Positions 1-13,799 of a stretch of 64,000 bases of DNA are shown here, piece by piece (the first letter of the stretch is position 1; each line of letters starts with the position of its first letter). The translations under genes and the position numbers were made by a program. The stretch is from Pelecanus crispus (lineage: Eukaryota; Chordata; Aves; Pelecaniformes; Pelecanidae): positions 31,621,228 through 31,685,227 of the forward strand of contig NC_134676.1 in the NCBI RefSeq assembly GCF_030463565.1. The letters are read 5' to 3'. A model generated the notes under the pieces. The model was not told the origin of the DNA. It was given only the letters and a program-made list of their open reading frames with translations, and did no database searches.

Positions 1-758
1 AAATTTAATTAGATATTTTTTCCCTTAAATTTTAAATTAAGCATTTTTATTTTTTCATTCTGTGGCAATAGAGGAGATAGTGATATGAAATGACTGAAAG
101 ACTGAAGAAGGGTGGAAAGAGGTAGAAGAGATCTTAGTATGACCAGCAAAACTCAGCGTGTCAGAGTTAACTAAACGGTAAGGTTTCTCATGGGTCCTTC
201 CATTTTTTATAGCAAGGGACTCTGGTGGAGGCCTGGGAGAACAGGGAGGAGGAGGCAGATGAAGCTATAATTTACAGCCTTTGTGGTCTGTTCGTGCTGG
301 CCCTGAGTGCACATAAGAGATGAGAAGCTTCCAAGGGGCAGCCAAAACCCCTCCTTCAAGCAGCTCCCGCTGTTTCCCATGGGGTCTGTGAAACAGGAGG
401 CCTTAAGCCCCAGTGCTCTTGGCTAGTCCCTGCAGCCTGGGTCTGATCTTTTCCAATTACTTCTGTGTTACAGTTAATATTGAATTTATTGTGCTAGGAA
501 ACTGTTTGGGCACAGATGTGAAATTAATAATGCAAAAATTAGCAGAGACGTGATTTCATTTCCTTCACACTATTAAAATGAACGTTAGTTCAGTATTTCA
601 GAGTAAAGGCCACAATTTGATATTAAAATGGAGAGTGGCAAACTAGTTGAATTAAGCACTAGATGTCACCAGGGAGCCTGACCTCTGCAGTCTTATATGG
701 AGACCCGTGAGCTAGCAGGCATCACACCTGGTGAGCTCATGTGGCAGAAGAGCTTCAT
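1..758. other. Intergenic, nothing recognised
   Basis: GLIS3 3' flank. No open frame, repeat family or RNA gene that I can support. Confidence 0.6.
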
Positions 759-822
759 GTTAATGGTTGGACTGGATGATCTTAAAGGTCTTTTCCAACC
801 TAAACGATTCTATGATTCTATG
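759..822 (+). mobile_element. CR1 LINE, extreme 3' tail only
   Basis: About 64 bp matching the last bases of the CR1 copies at 15.6 and 43.2 kb: GTTAATGGTTGGACTGG, then TTTTCCAACC, then GATTCTATGATTCTATGA. The element is 5'-truncated to its 3'UTR end, as is common for CR1. No target-site duplication was seen. Confidence 0.85.
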
Positions 823-1082
823 ACAAAACTGTCATTAATCCTGCAAAAACTCAGACATGCATATTTTAAACAACAAGAATAGTTGAACGAAACCCAGTGG
901 AATGATTGTTTTGTTTAAAGTAAAAAACAAAATATAATACAATAAAATAAAATCACAGCTGCAGAACTAAGCCTACAAATCTTTTCAGCTGTATGATTGA
1001 GTCCTTTTTTTAATGAAAATTAGATAAATGTTTAGTTATGACTGATCCAAAAATTCATTGATTTTCCTTCCACACTTACAGG
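823..1082. other. Spacer between two CR1 tails
   Basis: AT-rich sequence between a plus-strand CR1 tail and a minus-strand CR1 tail, so the two elements are tail-to-tail. Nothing else seen. Confidence 0.6.
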
Positions 1083-2525
1083 ATCATAGAATCATGGAAT
1101 GCTTTGGGTTGGAAGGGACCTTAAAGATCATCCAGTTCCAAACCCCCTACTTTGGGCATGGATACCTTCCACTAGATTAGGTTGCTCAAAGCTTCATCCA
1201 GCCTGGCCTTGAACACTCCCAGGGAGGGGGCATCCACAGCTTCTCTGGGCAACCTGTTCCGGGGTCTCACCACCCTCACAGTAAAGAATTTCTTCCTAAT
1301 ATCTAATCTAAATCTACCTCTTTCAGTTTAAAACCATTACCCCTTATCCTATCACTACACTCCCTGATAAAGAGTCCCTCCTCATCTTTCCTGTAGGCCC
1401 CCTTTAAGTACTGGAAGGCTGCTGTAAGGTCTCCCCAGAGCCTTCTCTTCTCCAGGCTGAACAACCTCAACTCTCTCAGCCTGTCCTCACAGGGGAGGTG
1501 CTCCAGCCCCTTGACATCTTCATGGCCCTCCTCTGGACCCGCTCGAACAAGTCCATGTCTTTCTTATGCTGGAGGCCCCAGAGCTGGATGCAGTGCTCCA
1601 GGTGGGGTCTCATGAGAGCTGAGTAGAGGGGGAGAATCACCTCCCTCGACCTGCTGACCACACTTCTTTTGATGCAACCTAGGATATGGTTGGCTTTCTG
1701 GGCTGCGAGCACACATTGCTGGCTCATGTCCAGCTTTTCATCCACCAGTACCCCCAAGTCCTCTGCAGGGCTGCTCTCAATCCACTCATTGCCCAGCCTA
1801 TATCCATGCTTGGGATTGCCTCATCCCAGGTACAGGACCTTACACTTGGCCTTGTTGAACTTCATGGGGTTCGCACGGCCCCACCTCTCTAGCCTGTCAA
1901 GGTTCCTCTGGATGGCATCCCTTCCATCTAGAGTATCAACCGCATCACTCAGCTTGGTGTCATCCCCAAACTTGCTGAGGGTGCACTCAATCCTACTGTC
2001 CGTATCCATGACAAAGATGTTAAATAATACTCGTCCAAATACAGACCCCTGAGGGACCCACCCTTGTCACTGGTCTCCACCCAGATATCAGGCTGTTGAC
2101 CACAAGTCTCTGAGTGTGGCCATCCAGCTAATTCCTTACCCACCAAGTGGGTCCACCCATAAAATCCATGTCCCTCCATTTCAGAGGCAAGGATGTTGCG
2201 TGGGACAGTATCAAATGCTTTGCACAAGTCCAGGTAGATTACATCAGTCACTCTTCCCTTATCCACCAGTGCTGCAACCCTGTCATAGAAGGCCATCAAA
2301 TTTGTCAGGCACAATCTGCCTTTAGTGAAGTCATGTTGGCTGTCACCAATCACCTCCCTGTCCTCCATGTGCCTTATCATAGTTTCCAGGAGGATCTGCT
2401 CCATGATCTTGCCAGGCACAGAGGTGAGACTGAGCGGCCTGTAGTTCCCTGGGTCTTCCTTTTTTCCTTTTTTAAAAATGGGCGTTATGTTTCCCCTTTT
2501 CCAGTCACTGGGAACTTCACCAGTT
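1083..2525 (-). mobile_element. CR1 LINE, old 5'-truncated copy with broken reverse transcriptase
   Basis: The 3' tail (ATCATAGAATCATGG as read on plus) is at the left end. Reading leftward on the minus strand, the copy runs from [17 protein letters not shown] and [11 protein letters not shown] near 2500-2370, through the RT motif [10 protein letters not shown], to a catalytic-type FGDD near 1972, and then MSQQC and the C-terminal [18 protein letters not shown]. The frame is broken between these parts: the stretch after FDTV shifts out of frame before the FGDD segment, and FGDD replaces the FADD seen in younger copies. This is a dead copy, more diverged than those at 14-25 kb. The 5' edge is approximate. 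Confidence 0.92.
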
Positions 2526-5500
2526 TAAGTGAAGGAATATCTCCTGTAACCTTTACTAACCTTCTTGTCTGGCCTGATAGCACTGTCACCTTCTCTTGGG
2601 ATTGATGCTTCATTTGTAACAGAGCAAGACCCATGCCTCCCATGTAAAAAAAGTAAATTAGATTGTATTTTAGTCTCAATCATTAAGTATACCTAGTACA
2701 ACTCCTTTCATTGCTGGACATCCGTAATTGATTCTAGAATTGTCCCCAAAGTATTTATCGTAATCTTCAATTCTACCCTAAATGTGTAGTAACATATTTA
2801 TCAAAACTTTTCACAGCACAGAAGATCATTATTCCTACAGAACACTGTTATTCCTACTGCATGTGACCATCCTGAAACAAGACTAAATATGGGAAAGAGT
2901 TAGCTGTTACAGTAACCCACAACAGACATAGGCATGTCTGAAAAAAGGTAGTATTATAAAGTGCAAAAATCTTCAGCAGATATCTAGACAATTGATATTT
3001 AAAACCCAACCAAATTAATGTGGATTAAGTTCACATGTAAGACATCATAATAGTTCTAAGCTTTGTTACAAAGGACCTAAAGTTAAAGTGGTAGTCCTTT
3101 GTGCATTTAATATACTGAGCCAGGTGAATTTTCTAAAGTATTGTCTATAGAACAAGGAATAGCTAAATCTGACTCTACTTGCAATCTGGCTGTTTAGCTA
3201 AAAGCTGTTCTGTCATTTCTGTTTATCATGCTTTATTCTCACCTCTTTGAAGAGCAGTAATGAGGATATTGAAACATATTACACTTTGCTAATGGTTAAG
3301 TTACCAAAGATACTGTGCAGTGAATAAATAAGCCATCTTAGAACATAGTCATAGATAATAGGACTTCAAGGAATTACCTTAGAATTTTAGAGGATGTACA
3401 TATACCAGACTACAGTCTAAAATTGTTTTGAGAAATTAACTAATAATTTTATCATTAGTGCAAGTTATTCCCTAACTACACAAAAGGGTTAGATGAAATC
3501 TGCTTAGGCCTTCCTGAAAATTACTGTATCACACATAACAACTGAAATCATTCAAACCTTTCACAGATCATACTCACACTGGGTGGAGGAAATGCACATT
3601 TTTACCTATCTTTTGCACAGTCATTAAGATTTAGAAAATGAAGACAAAAATACTTTAGAACAAATTAAATTCCTGACACAAATTAATGAATGAAATGGGG
3701 GTAAAAAAAATAAAATTGAAAGTATGGCTAAGATTGGAATACACAATGCTTTCTAGGACATCAAGATAAAGTATTTTCATTAAGAATAAACATTATTTTT
3801 CCTATCGCCATCTCTTTTTTTTTTCATTTTATGTCATGATCTCCACTTGTGACAAAGTTAAAGAAAAGGTAAGAAACCCCAATGGACAGGTTCGGAATAA
3901 GAGCATTCAGTAGAGCTGGAAACTCAGTTCCCTTTACCTTAAGAAGCAGTAGTAGTAGCAGAGCTTTTGTTATAAAGTGGGATATAAACAGATAACAACA
4001 AGTTAAGAAATTAGGCTTCTATATTAATGCAGTTAACCAAGCCAACTAAAATGGAAACCATATGGGACTATTGCCCATCCTTGCTGCTCAAAAATATGTG
4101 ATCTCAACATAAAATTTCTCTGAAGCTTTCCAGTATGATGGTATACTGATTTTGATCTTACATTCCTATCATACCTAAAACTCTCACAGAAGGAAGGCAA
4201 ATCAATCATGGTATTAAGGAATATCACCTTTGTTTCAGATATTTATTGTTACGAAACTGAAGCATTTCATTTACATGTTTAAAATTTACTTTTGGCAAGG
4301 CAGCAGTCCTACAAAGGAGACTTGGCTGTTGAACAATAATGAATAAAGAGCTCCACACATTTCCCCATCTGCTTTTCCAATTGTTAAAATAAAAATAACA
4401 AATCTGAATGGGAATGAAAATGTTCTTTTATACAATGTTGGCCCTTGCAACAACCGCTTTTGGAATTAAGTTAAAATTTCTTTACCTAAAATCTCCCTCA
4501 GTGCTGATCCCATCCTGCAAACTTTATTCTCTTGAGATTGGTCTTGAATAATAGAGGTGCTATTTGACAGAAGCTTAAATAAGGCCTGTGCCTTTGTATT
4601 ATAACAGCATAACAGAGGTGATTGGGCCATGTCCCCCAAAGATCCTGATGTCAGCTGGTGAGCTGTGATGCCAGGTCCAGCTTCTTCCTGGCAGAAGAAG
4701 AAACAGACCGACGCAGAAAAATATCCTCTGTGTTTTTCTCCTAAATTGCTGCCAATGTTTGGATTAATAGGTGCAAGAACATTACTGCAGGATACTCAGT
4801 TCACAGTGATACACTTAACCAATAGCCAAGCATCATCTGGAATGGAAAAAAAGTATTACTTTACAGGCTATCCATGTAAATCAAATAACCAACTATACAA
4901 ACTGAAGATGGTAAGCCAGTAGCCTCAAAGAGTAGCCTTAACAAGTAACCTTGACCTCTTGATACTTTTCTAGTAACTACTGGTTGGATTGAGGTTAAAT
5001 GTGGAACAGAAGTTACTTCTCAAAAGTGTGCAACTTATAGTGCATCCACCAAAACAAAAATAAAGTTTTATCTCCTGGGCTGGAAGGAACGATCAGCCTT
5101 GCAACTACTAATCTTCTTCATGTTTAGTGAAATCACTGCTAGCTAGAGACTCTTTGCTGAAAGAAGCAGGTGCCCCAGCTCTGAGGCATTTGTAAGAGAA
5201 GCCAAAACTTGGTATGATTAAAAGAGACAGCAAAACCAGGCTACAAACAGTGCTCAGTAGCTGTGACAACATACATGGAACTGTAGCTCAGGAGCATCAG
5301 TTTTCCTTTCACTGAGGCTAGCTATAGGAAAAAATAACAAAGCTGCATAGTTTTCATTGTTGTCCCCACCTTCTGATCTTAACAAGGCCGGAGGTTGGGG
5401 ATGGGGGATGTGTATTATCTAAAGGTCTTGCAGTCATGCACTGCATCACTGGACCTATGGGCTCCCGCTGTCTCTGTAGTGCTTTTCAGTTTTGTCCTGC

Positions 5501-6838
5501 AGTCACTGGCACCGGCACCTCCTATTTCCTGTCCTCTGTGTAGTGCTGCACATCAATGTTCATTGCAGTGAAACAAATGGAAGGTGGCTTACTGCATTTC
5601 TCAAGCCCAAGCAGACAAATTGTTGAATGGCACTCTGAGGATAGATATATCAACCATGCACCTCCACAGTGTATTGAACGCTGCAGTGTCTTACTGCTCA
5701 GAGCTGCTTTCAGGCACCACCTGTTGTCACATGGATCTGTATGCCAGGTCCTCATAAAAAGTGTCTGTCTTGGTTTTTTTTAGAAATTGTAGAATGGTAA
5801 GGGTATCAGAAAACTTGAGCCCAAAGGAGCTGCACATGAAATGAGGATAGTGAAATCAAGTAGCATTCTGTGTATATTTTTGCTTACCATAGCCACAAAT
5901 TAAACACTTCTTAGCAGTTTTCCCTTCCCATGGAACAATAAAAAATCTTCAAAGATTTTGACTGGCTGACTTTGTACAGCATATGAGATGGACATATATG
6001 TGGTAATCAGCCTCTCTGAGTTTTTTAGGCATATTGGAGAAAAGATTAGAAATTAGGATGCTGAAGAAGGCCATATGGAGATGTATAAAATCAGAAGATG
6101 ACGTATGTTCTATGTGCCTTGTAAACCCTCAGAGGAGCTGATTTTACTGTGGTATCCAGGATTCCCAGGGCAGGATCAGCTCCTTACTCATAGCCAAAAT
6201 TACTCATCTTAATATTAAAGTTTTGGTGTGCGGCCTGCCGCATGTGAAAAAAACTGAACTGTAGTCACTCAGCCAGAGTAAAACTTGAAGGTGGCAGTCA
6301 GAGAAGCTTCCTTGGGATATTTATTCAAGGCCTCAGAAATAAAGCAGATAAGAAATTCTTCATATGAAATAAACTGCTTTTCAGACGTGTCATAAATTCT
6401 TGCCATGATTATTCTTCACCTTATATGACTGATTCTCAGAATTTTTCATGGCATACATTCTTTCACACCATGTGCATTATTTTGTTAATCAGATTCATGA
6501 ATCTCCCTTTTAAAATAAAGACAACAGATTGATCACAGCCCTCTTATATATGCTGTACAACTTCAAGTTGAGAGACGAAGCTGAAGTACTCTTTCGTAAT
6601 AAACAGATGATCTGCATATTTATTTCACCAGAACAATAATGAAAGAAAAAACTGTCAGCCTGATTGTCACCTGCAAAGATGTACTTCATGTATCTCAGCA
6701 CTGAAGATGATGAAAATAGACATATTTACATTAGCACCACCTTCAGTCCAAGCATGAATGATAGGGTGCTTTACTGTTGCATACAAGATGCTTTGGAGCT
6801 AAGTGTATCACTTTAAAGTGATACCACTCCTCACGCCT

Positions 6839-6860
6839 GGGGGGCGGGGACGGGGCGCGT
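6839..6860 (+). promoter_or_regulatory. GC-box-like, CpG-bearing G-rich cluster
   Basis: GGGGGGCGGGGACGGGGCGCG contains an Sp/KLF-type GGGGCGGGG core and three CpGs in otherwise AT-rich DNA. Function is unproven; no gene start is visible nearby. Confidence 0.3.
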
Positions 6861-7936
6861 AAAGAAGAAACAAACAGCTTGTGCTGACAAACACTGGCAG
6901 TTCTGTGTTCTGTCTTCTCCTGCCTTGTGCACTTTGGTAACATGATGTAAAAGCCGCATTCTTGCATGCTCATGTTTTGTTCATGGACCATCTGCCAGGG
7001 ACCTGGAAGAGCTGACTGACTGCCTGCAAATGCAACTTCCTTCCGCAGAGAAACCTCTCTATCGGCTGCAGGAAAGGCAGCTCCACCTGCTGACATTTCT
7101 GTCTGTCTGCTCTGTAAAGGGCGGAGGAATTACTCAGAAGTGACATCTAGTCTCATTTCTCGGTGGAAATGTTATTCCCAGAAACATTGAGAAGGTATTC
7201 CTAAGCTTTAAAGCTAGAGGTCCACATTTGGGTGTATTTTCTGTCTCAGGATGTCTCAGTCATTCTTGTAGAGTCACAATTTCTTAACACATGATAGTAG
7301 AAGATCTACCAAAAGCAGTACCTTAGTATATTTAAAATGAGCTATTGATTTGATTTTAACCATGCTCTGTCCTGAAATAGCATAAGTCTATCTGTTCACT
7401 TTTGATCAAGTCATATTTTTCTGTGTTGCAGGTGCTTAAATATTTGTCTTTGTAACCTAGAGTATGTTGTGTCTTTCCAAGGATTTTCCAGAAATTGCAA
7501 AATTTGTCAAGTTTGTTTCCCACGCAACATTACTGCACTTGATCCATTGGGGTTTTTTGAGATGATACCTAATGCATACTCAACCCCATTGAAGCAAATA
7601 ACACTCTACTTGTGTGGAATCAGGATTTGAACGTGGATGACTCACAACTTCTGAGTAAAACTTGGTCCATGACCTCACGAGGACTGCTTCTGGCTGGTGT
7701 AGTGCAAGTCAGAGGAACTGAAAGCACACCTTTCAAGCAGCCAGATGTGGAAAGGAAGAGAAAATCTGTTGTGTCGTGAAGAGTCTAGACTGACTGCTGT
7801 AATAAGATGTTTGGGTGGGAATGAGAGTTAACTCAGCTTGATCTGAATGCTAATGTAGCCGTAAGTAGGGTTGACCTGATTTCAACTGACTGAGTGGATA
7901 GGAAATGCACTTATGCAACCTTTATTCTGCTTTTTC

Positions 7937-7971
7937 GGGGGTGGTGGTGGGGGGGAGTGTTAGGGGGCGGG
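7937..7971 (+). other. G-quadruplex motif
   Basis: Four G-tracts of 5, 7, 5 and 3 separated by loops of 7, 7 and 1 bases (TGGTGGT, AGTGTTA, C). This fits the canonical G3+N1-7 pattern. It stands out in AT-rich intergenic sequence. Confidence 0.85.
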
Positions 7972-10900
7972 TAGGAAAGAGGGATACTGGTATTGGTATC
8001 AAATACACACACATACCTGATTCTTAAAAAAAAATTTTTTTAATTATATATGACACACTTATCATGCCTCCAGATTTCACAGAATTTTGAATAGTTTGGC
8101 TTAAATCACTCACTTTGAAAAAGTTAACTTCTAAGTCAAAACAAGCTTGCCTTGCCGATTTTTGTTCCCTGTGCACTCCCTTTCATTAATTCAGTCTTTT
8201 TTTCAGAGCCTGATTCACACTTACAAAGGTGAAAATTAGGTTATCCAGCATTAGTGATAAAATCTACACTGGTCAGTCCCATAAAATATCCAGTAGATGG
8301 CTATTCAGCTAAAAGAGGCAATTAGTAGTGACATATTGATCACAATTTGCAAGAGTTAGAACCTTGCTTGCTACAATGAAGAACTGCAAAGGCAGAAACA
8401 AGAGAGTATCCTAGTGCCAAATATGGTGGTGTAAGCATTAACTGGAAAAACAATGATGCCTGACAGACTGTAAAAAATAATCTGGAGCTGTGAGTGTATT
8501 TTCCACTAGGATAACACCCAGCTCTATCCAGAAACAAAGTTCTCAGACTGCATCTATATATAAAGATCAAAATTGCAAACTGTCCTATAGATTGAGGGCA
8601 GGTGCCTGAGAACTTCACCAGCAGCTGGAGATCTTACTTACAGGGGTGCCTTAAGCCAGTGTCTGAGAAACGACAGAGCAGTACATCTCCAGCTGGGGAT
8701 ATCTGAAGCTTGCAGTTACTGAAAGTTGCAGAATTTTCAGAGGGAGAAAGAAAATGGTGTTGCCAGTCAGAGGTGAGGAGAGGCTGAGGGAAAAGAAGGT
8801 ATAAAGAGAAACAAAATAATGGGAGGCTAGATTTAGGGAACTAATCTAGCCTTTGCAGGTTTAGAGCAACTGCGAGTGAGTCCAGGGAAACAGGTTAAAG
8901 GTCGTAACTCACTAAACAGAAATAAAACTCTTTAAGAGAGCAGGTTCCAGCAGACAATCAGTAATCCAGTGGGGACTCTATGCTGAGTACAAACCCACTG
9001 GAGGGAGGAAGGGGCTCTTCCTTCATTTTCACTGAAAATGCTGCTGGTGACCCGAATTGGTGAGCAGCGGTAATGCCACCTGGCAGAGCTGGCACAAGAC
9101 TGGCACCACCACTAGGACAATGGAGTCTTCTCATCCCAAGGATGGTGTGACAAGGCCCTGGCTGCTCCCAGTGTGGGAGAGGGAGAGAGGAGGAGAAGGG
9201 CAACAGTGGAAGAGCGAGGCAGATGCTGGGTGAGCAGGCAGGAGCTGTGGGGCTGTTTCTGGCTGTCTCACCCTCCTGGTGACAGGTTCATGGGGACCCA
9301 GCCCTGCCGGGGTAGCATGGCAGGATGAGTAGCTGTGTACAACTCTTGCATGAGCCAGGACACTGCCACTGCCTCTTTTGGCTGCATTTAGTGTTTCAGT
9401 GGCAGTTGAAGAAGTGCTAATTTTAACACTGAAGAGGTAAATGTGCCAGCACTTTTTTACCAGAGAGGTATAACAACCGTTATCAGGTTAGCATGCAAAT
9501 GGTGCAACTATGCTGCTGTTGAAAGCAAAGTTTGGAGGAGACCTCCTGTTTCTGTGCCCCAGGGACACAGAACTCCCATTCAAAGAGCCTGATGTTTGTT
9601 TGCTGAGTAGCTTTATGTGCATTAGTTCATCATCGTCCTGGAATACAACTTACTGAGTGCTCAGCACAAGAGGAATTCATTATGGTCCAGGGTCGGACGT
9701 GTTACAACAATATAAAATTAACACTTAGTACTCCTCTGTTACAATTTGGTTATGCAGATGTGGTTCCATCTCTTTTCTAGGACACAGATTACACATGCTG
9801 TAAGTGTAAAGCTTTGGGAGATACATATGGCAGCTCCCAAAGACAAAACAATTTTGTCCACTGTCAGGTCATTAAACACAATCATGTTGAAACTCCACTG
9901 TAACGAAGTTGTGTCACTGTGCAATAAATACATTCAATTGATTAACTGAGTTAAACCTTCATTGTCAGAGGGATAAAGCAACATTGCCTTTTTTTCCTTT
10001 TTTTAAGTGGTTTCACAGAAGCACGGCTGATGTACAGAATAATTTCAGAATGGACCCAAGTCAAGAAACAAGAGATTAAATGCAGGTGCTAGAAAGGAAG
10101 ACAGAGCTTCATTATAGATAGGCAGATTATACAAAATGATATAAAAACAGGGAGGTAGAGGTAAAAAAAAAAATTTACTCCTACCCAGAGGAGTCATCTG
10201 TGTAAAGTCTGCTAACACCACTGCTCAACAAAAGAGGATTTTTGTATATTTTATTAATATTTTTCACCAAGGCTTACCAAACTGTGTCACCAGTTTTTGA
10301 TCAAAACAGAAAACTCTCCTGCTGATCTCTAAAAATTTCCTGTTATGCGAATAAAGGATATGAATATTAGCAAATGCGTTCTGAGACACACTAATTTTAC
10401 AAAAATCAGATGTAATGAATGCCCTCATGTTTCTTTCTCATTCAGTTTCTACCTCTACACATCTCTTCCAGTTCTTTATCCCCTTCCTCTCTTGCGCAAT
10501 GTTACTATTTCCTCTTCTGTCTTAGTAAGAGAGTTAAGAACTTGAATTTTGCTGTTGGCTTGACTTCTGTTATTAAGTCACAGTGTGAGATAGCTTAAGC
10601 TACTGTAGGTCCACTGAGCCCCAGAAGATACTGCTCCAGAACAAAGTGTGGACCCATTGCTAGGGACTGTAATGAAAATGAGGACAGTAGTCTATTGTCC
10701 ACAGCAGTTTGATTTAACAACTTCTGAAAGGCTCAGGAAAGTACAGCATTACCTCATTAGCTGTTGAACAATTCCTGAAGTTGGTGGGAATTTGGTGCAG
10801 AGAAATAATGAAGACTAAAACTCTTATGTCAGTTTACCTTCTATGGGCTATTATATGACATGCCAAGAAAATGAGGGTGTAAAAATTATTTCTGCATACG

Positions 10901-12060
10901 TTTGTAAAAATCCATTTTTTTCTGATGTCTCCTCCCCTCACCCCCACAAAAGGACATAAGATTTTATGGTTTTATTTTATACTCCTATTTTTCCAGGCCT
11001 CAGTTTCTTGAGAATCTTTAAACTACCAACAACATGAAAATTGTTTAATCTGAAATCATATTTGAAATAGGTGACAGAGAATCACACTCTAAAGTGTGTA
11101 CTCTATCATTGTTCAAATTCTAATTTGATTTTCTGTTTTGTTTCCCTGTTTGGTTTTTTTTTTCCATTTTTGCACATAAGATTGTTTGTTGTTGCCATGG
11201 TAATTCTAATTGATTTATTTTTACTGGTTTTGCAGCCTTTCAGAAGAGAAGCCTTTATACCCATTTTAATTACTGTAGAACAAATATCATACTGACTGCT
11301 ATTCAGGTCTATAATGTGGCACCATCTTCAATATAGTCTTTTGTCTAGATCCCCAAATTCTTGTTATGACTAACTCTTGCATATACTTCGTGAATAATAT
11401 CTGAGGTAAGGCCTTTCTTATCTATCCACACAGGTAAGAAATGTCTTTTGGGGCTCAGAGCCATCCTCATTTTCAACTGTAATTATGTCAACACTCTTTT
11501 CTCTCTGAGCAAAGCAAATGTTGTTTCCACTAATATCTCTTCAGCATGCTAATGCAAACACACTTCTACTAACTTGCAGTTTTAATCATCTACCTGTGAC
11601 CTGCCACACTCTGGAAATTTCTCTCTCTTTCACCAACCATAAAATATTGATTTTCATTTTCATGGCTCCTTGCAGTCTGACCCCCCATGTTTCAGTTCTT
11701 CACCCTCAGGAATTCAGCTCTTTCCTCTAATATGCCTGTAATAGTAGCCTTTGTTGTCTGTTATTTATGCATACAAATAAACATTTTTGCGTACTTCCTT
11801 ATGCTCAGAAAGAACTTTCAGTAAACGTCTAAGGCTAATCTCTGTTGCAAATGTAATGATAAAACTAAGGACATCTTCAAAAACCTCTGTAGAATTTTCC
11901 TTTGTCATTTGTGGTTTTAAAAATGCATAAACATGAATATTTTTATTTTGGTATTATTTCAGGCATCAAATAACAGAAAGGAAACAGAACATCTCATGTG
12001 TTGTGCTGCTGTCCACACTTTACAATTGTGGTTTGTCAAGCACAAGCATTCTAGCTTTGT

Positions 12061-12128
12061 GTAATGTATACACGTATACACATATATGTAATTATATGTA
12101 CTGATATATGTGTATATAAATATATATC
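12061..12128 (+). repeat. TA/TG-rich simple sequence
   Basis: Alternating purine-pyrimidine stretch with GTATACAC, ATATATG and TATATAAATATATAT segments. Imperfect, low complexity. Confidence 0.85.
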
Positions 12129-13799
12129 TCTCTTTAATTTTTTTAAGTTCTAATTTAAGTATACATTTACATTTTTGTCATCTAAGAGGAGGAAAGATAT
12201 AGGAAGAAAGTGATAATTTTCTTACCCTTTTCTGTAGAAGTATAAAGAATAGAGCAGGATTCCCAAACAGAAGAGCCTAGAAGTTTCTTGACAAGACCTG
12301 ATAATTGCAGTAGTGTGATAGCACCAGAAGGTGTGCAGATGGCTTTGACAATGGGCAGCAGTTTTTTCTTGGTTCATTGTCACAAAAAGGTGAAACAAAA
12401 CCAGGGGAGTCTGAAACATCTCCGCAGACTCAAAACCAAACCAATACAGAAACCAGTTCTCTGTCTCTTTGCTAAGCCACACACTTTGCTTGCCTCCAAA
12501 CCCATCAATATGGGTTTATGTTTGCTTTTCTCCTTATCCCTATCACTGGTGCAGGTCCATTTCACAGAACTGTCTACCTGGTTTTCATATCCTCAGCTCT
12601 TGCCCTGAATTAGCTTTACCTCTCTTGTGCCACAGCAGCAAAATGGTAGCTTGTGAGCAGCCTGCGGGGGGAAGCATGGTTAACTTCCTAGTGCATGTTA
12701 GCTTGCTGAGAAAATTCAGGACTCCCTTGTCGCTTCCCACACTGAGAGGACAGAGCACAACAAATCTCTTTTTGGGGCGTATTGCGGTTTTGCTACACTA
12801 CAACCACTCTAGTCTTGTTATCTTCTATTTGTGCTGCAGAAACACTCTGTGGCCAGATATTGTATGGACTGGTTCAGAATAGGGAATGATGAAGCTTTAA
12901 CACCATTAGTCACATTATTGTTCAGTATGTGAGGATAATTCTTTTTAAATTCACAAAAGTTAGCAAAGGGCTTTTCTAAATAGAGCCTGAATGTCTTAAA
13001 AATAATTCTGAGGCTTTAATGCTCTGTAATTATCTTGTCTATTATCTCATCTGCCACTTAATCTTTCATGCTTTCTCCTGATCTTTTAACTATATGGAGG
13101 GCTTGCCATTTTTAAAAAACATATCTCTTCAAACAAATTCTGGGCATTTTAAAATTTTTTTTCTCTTCTGAAGCTTCATAAAATTCACTTGAAGGGAATT
13201 AGTTTTGAATCTTCATGCAGAGAAGATCACTGGCTGTTTTAAACTTGAAAGTAGTACCTATGTTATTGCATAAGAGTTCCTGAATTTAAGGCAAAAATAT
13301 TTTTCAACTTGCCTAAAGCACAAAATGATAATTCTATTACTTTCCAGTGTTAAGTTGTATACATAGTTTTTCTGCCAAGACATAGCAGTATTAAACTGAC
13401 TTTGGAAAGTAGTTTTGTGGGGGTGAGTTTCTAGATTTATCTGAGAAGTGAAGGCATGAACTGGTGCTGAGTCCCAGGATTAGATGCATTTGTTCAGCAA
13501 CGTTGACTTAGAGCCAACACACCATACAAGAACCATAATTTGTCTTCATTCTATGTTTTAGTGCATTTTTCACTCATATTTTATAATAGGTAATCTGTAA
13601 TCAGGGATAACTTCATCAAAGCCATTGTTAGAAGTATAAGTGGCCCAGTACTTGGTTCCTGGCTTATTTTGACAGCGTAACTCTTTGCATCCATGTACCT
13701 AGTGAGATCGTAGAGGGAAGAAGATTACCTTCTGTTTGCCATTTTCTTCATGGTACTGAAGGCTAGAGATGATGATTAAATGTGTATATAGTTTATTCA

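Larger units (their letters stand above)
2526..13799. other. Intergenic, 11 kb
   Basis: AT-rich sequence with no recognised gene. It holds the GC-rich cluster at 6839, the G-quadruplex motif at 7937, an A9/T7 run near 8026-8041 and a TA/TG stretch at 12061. Open frames are short and lack motifs. The first bases past 2525 may be eroded CR1. Confidence 0.6.
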
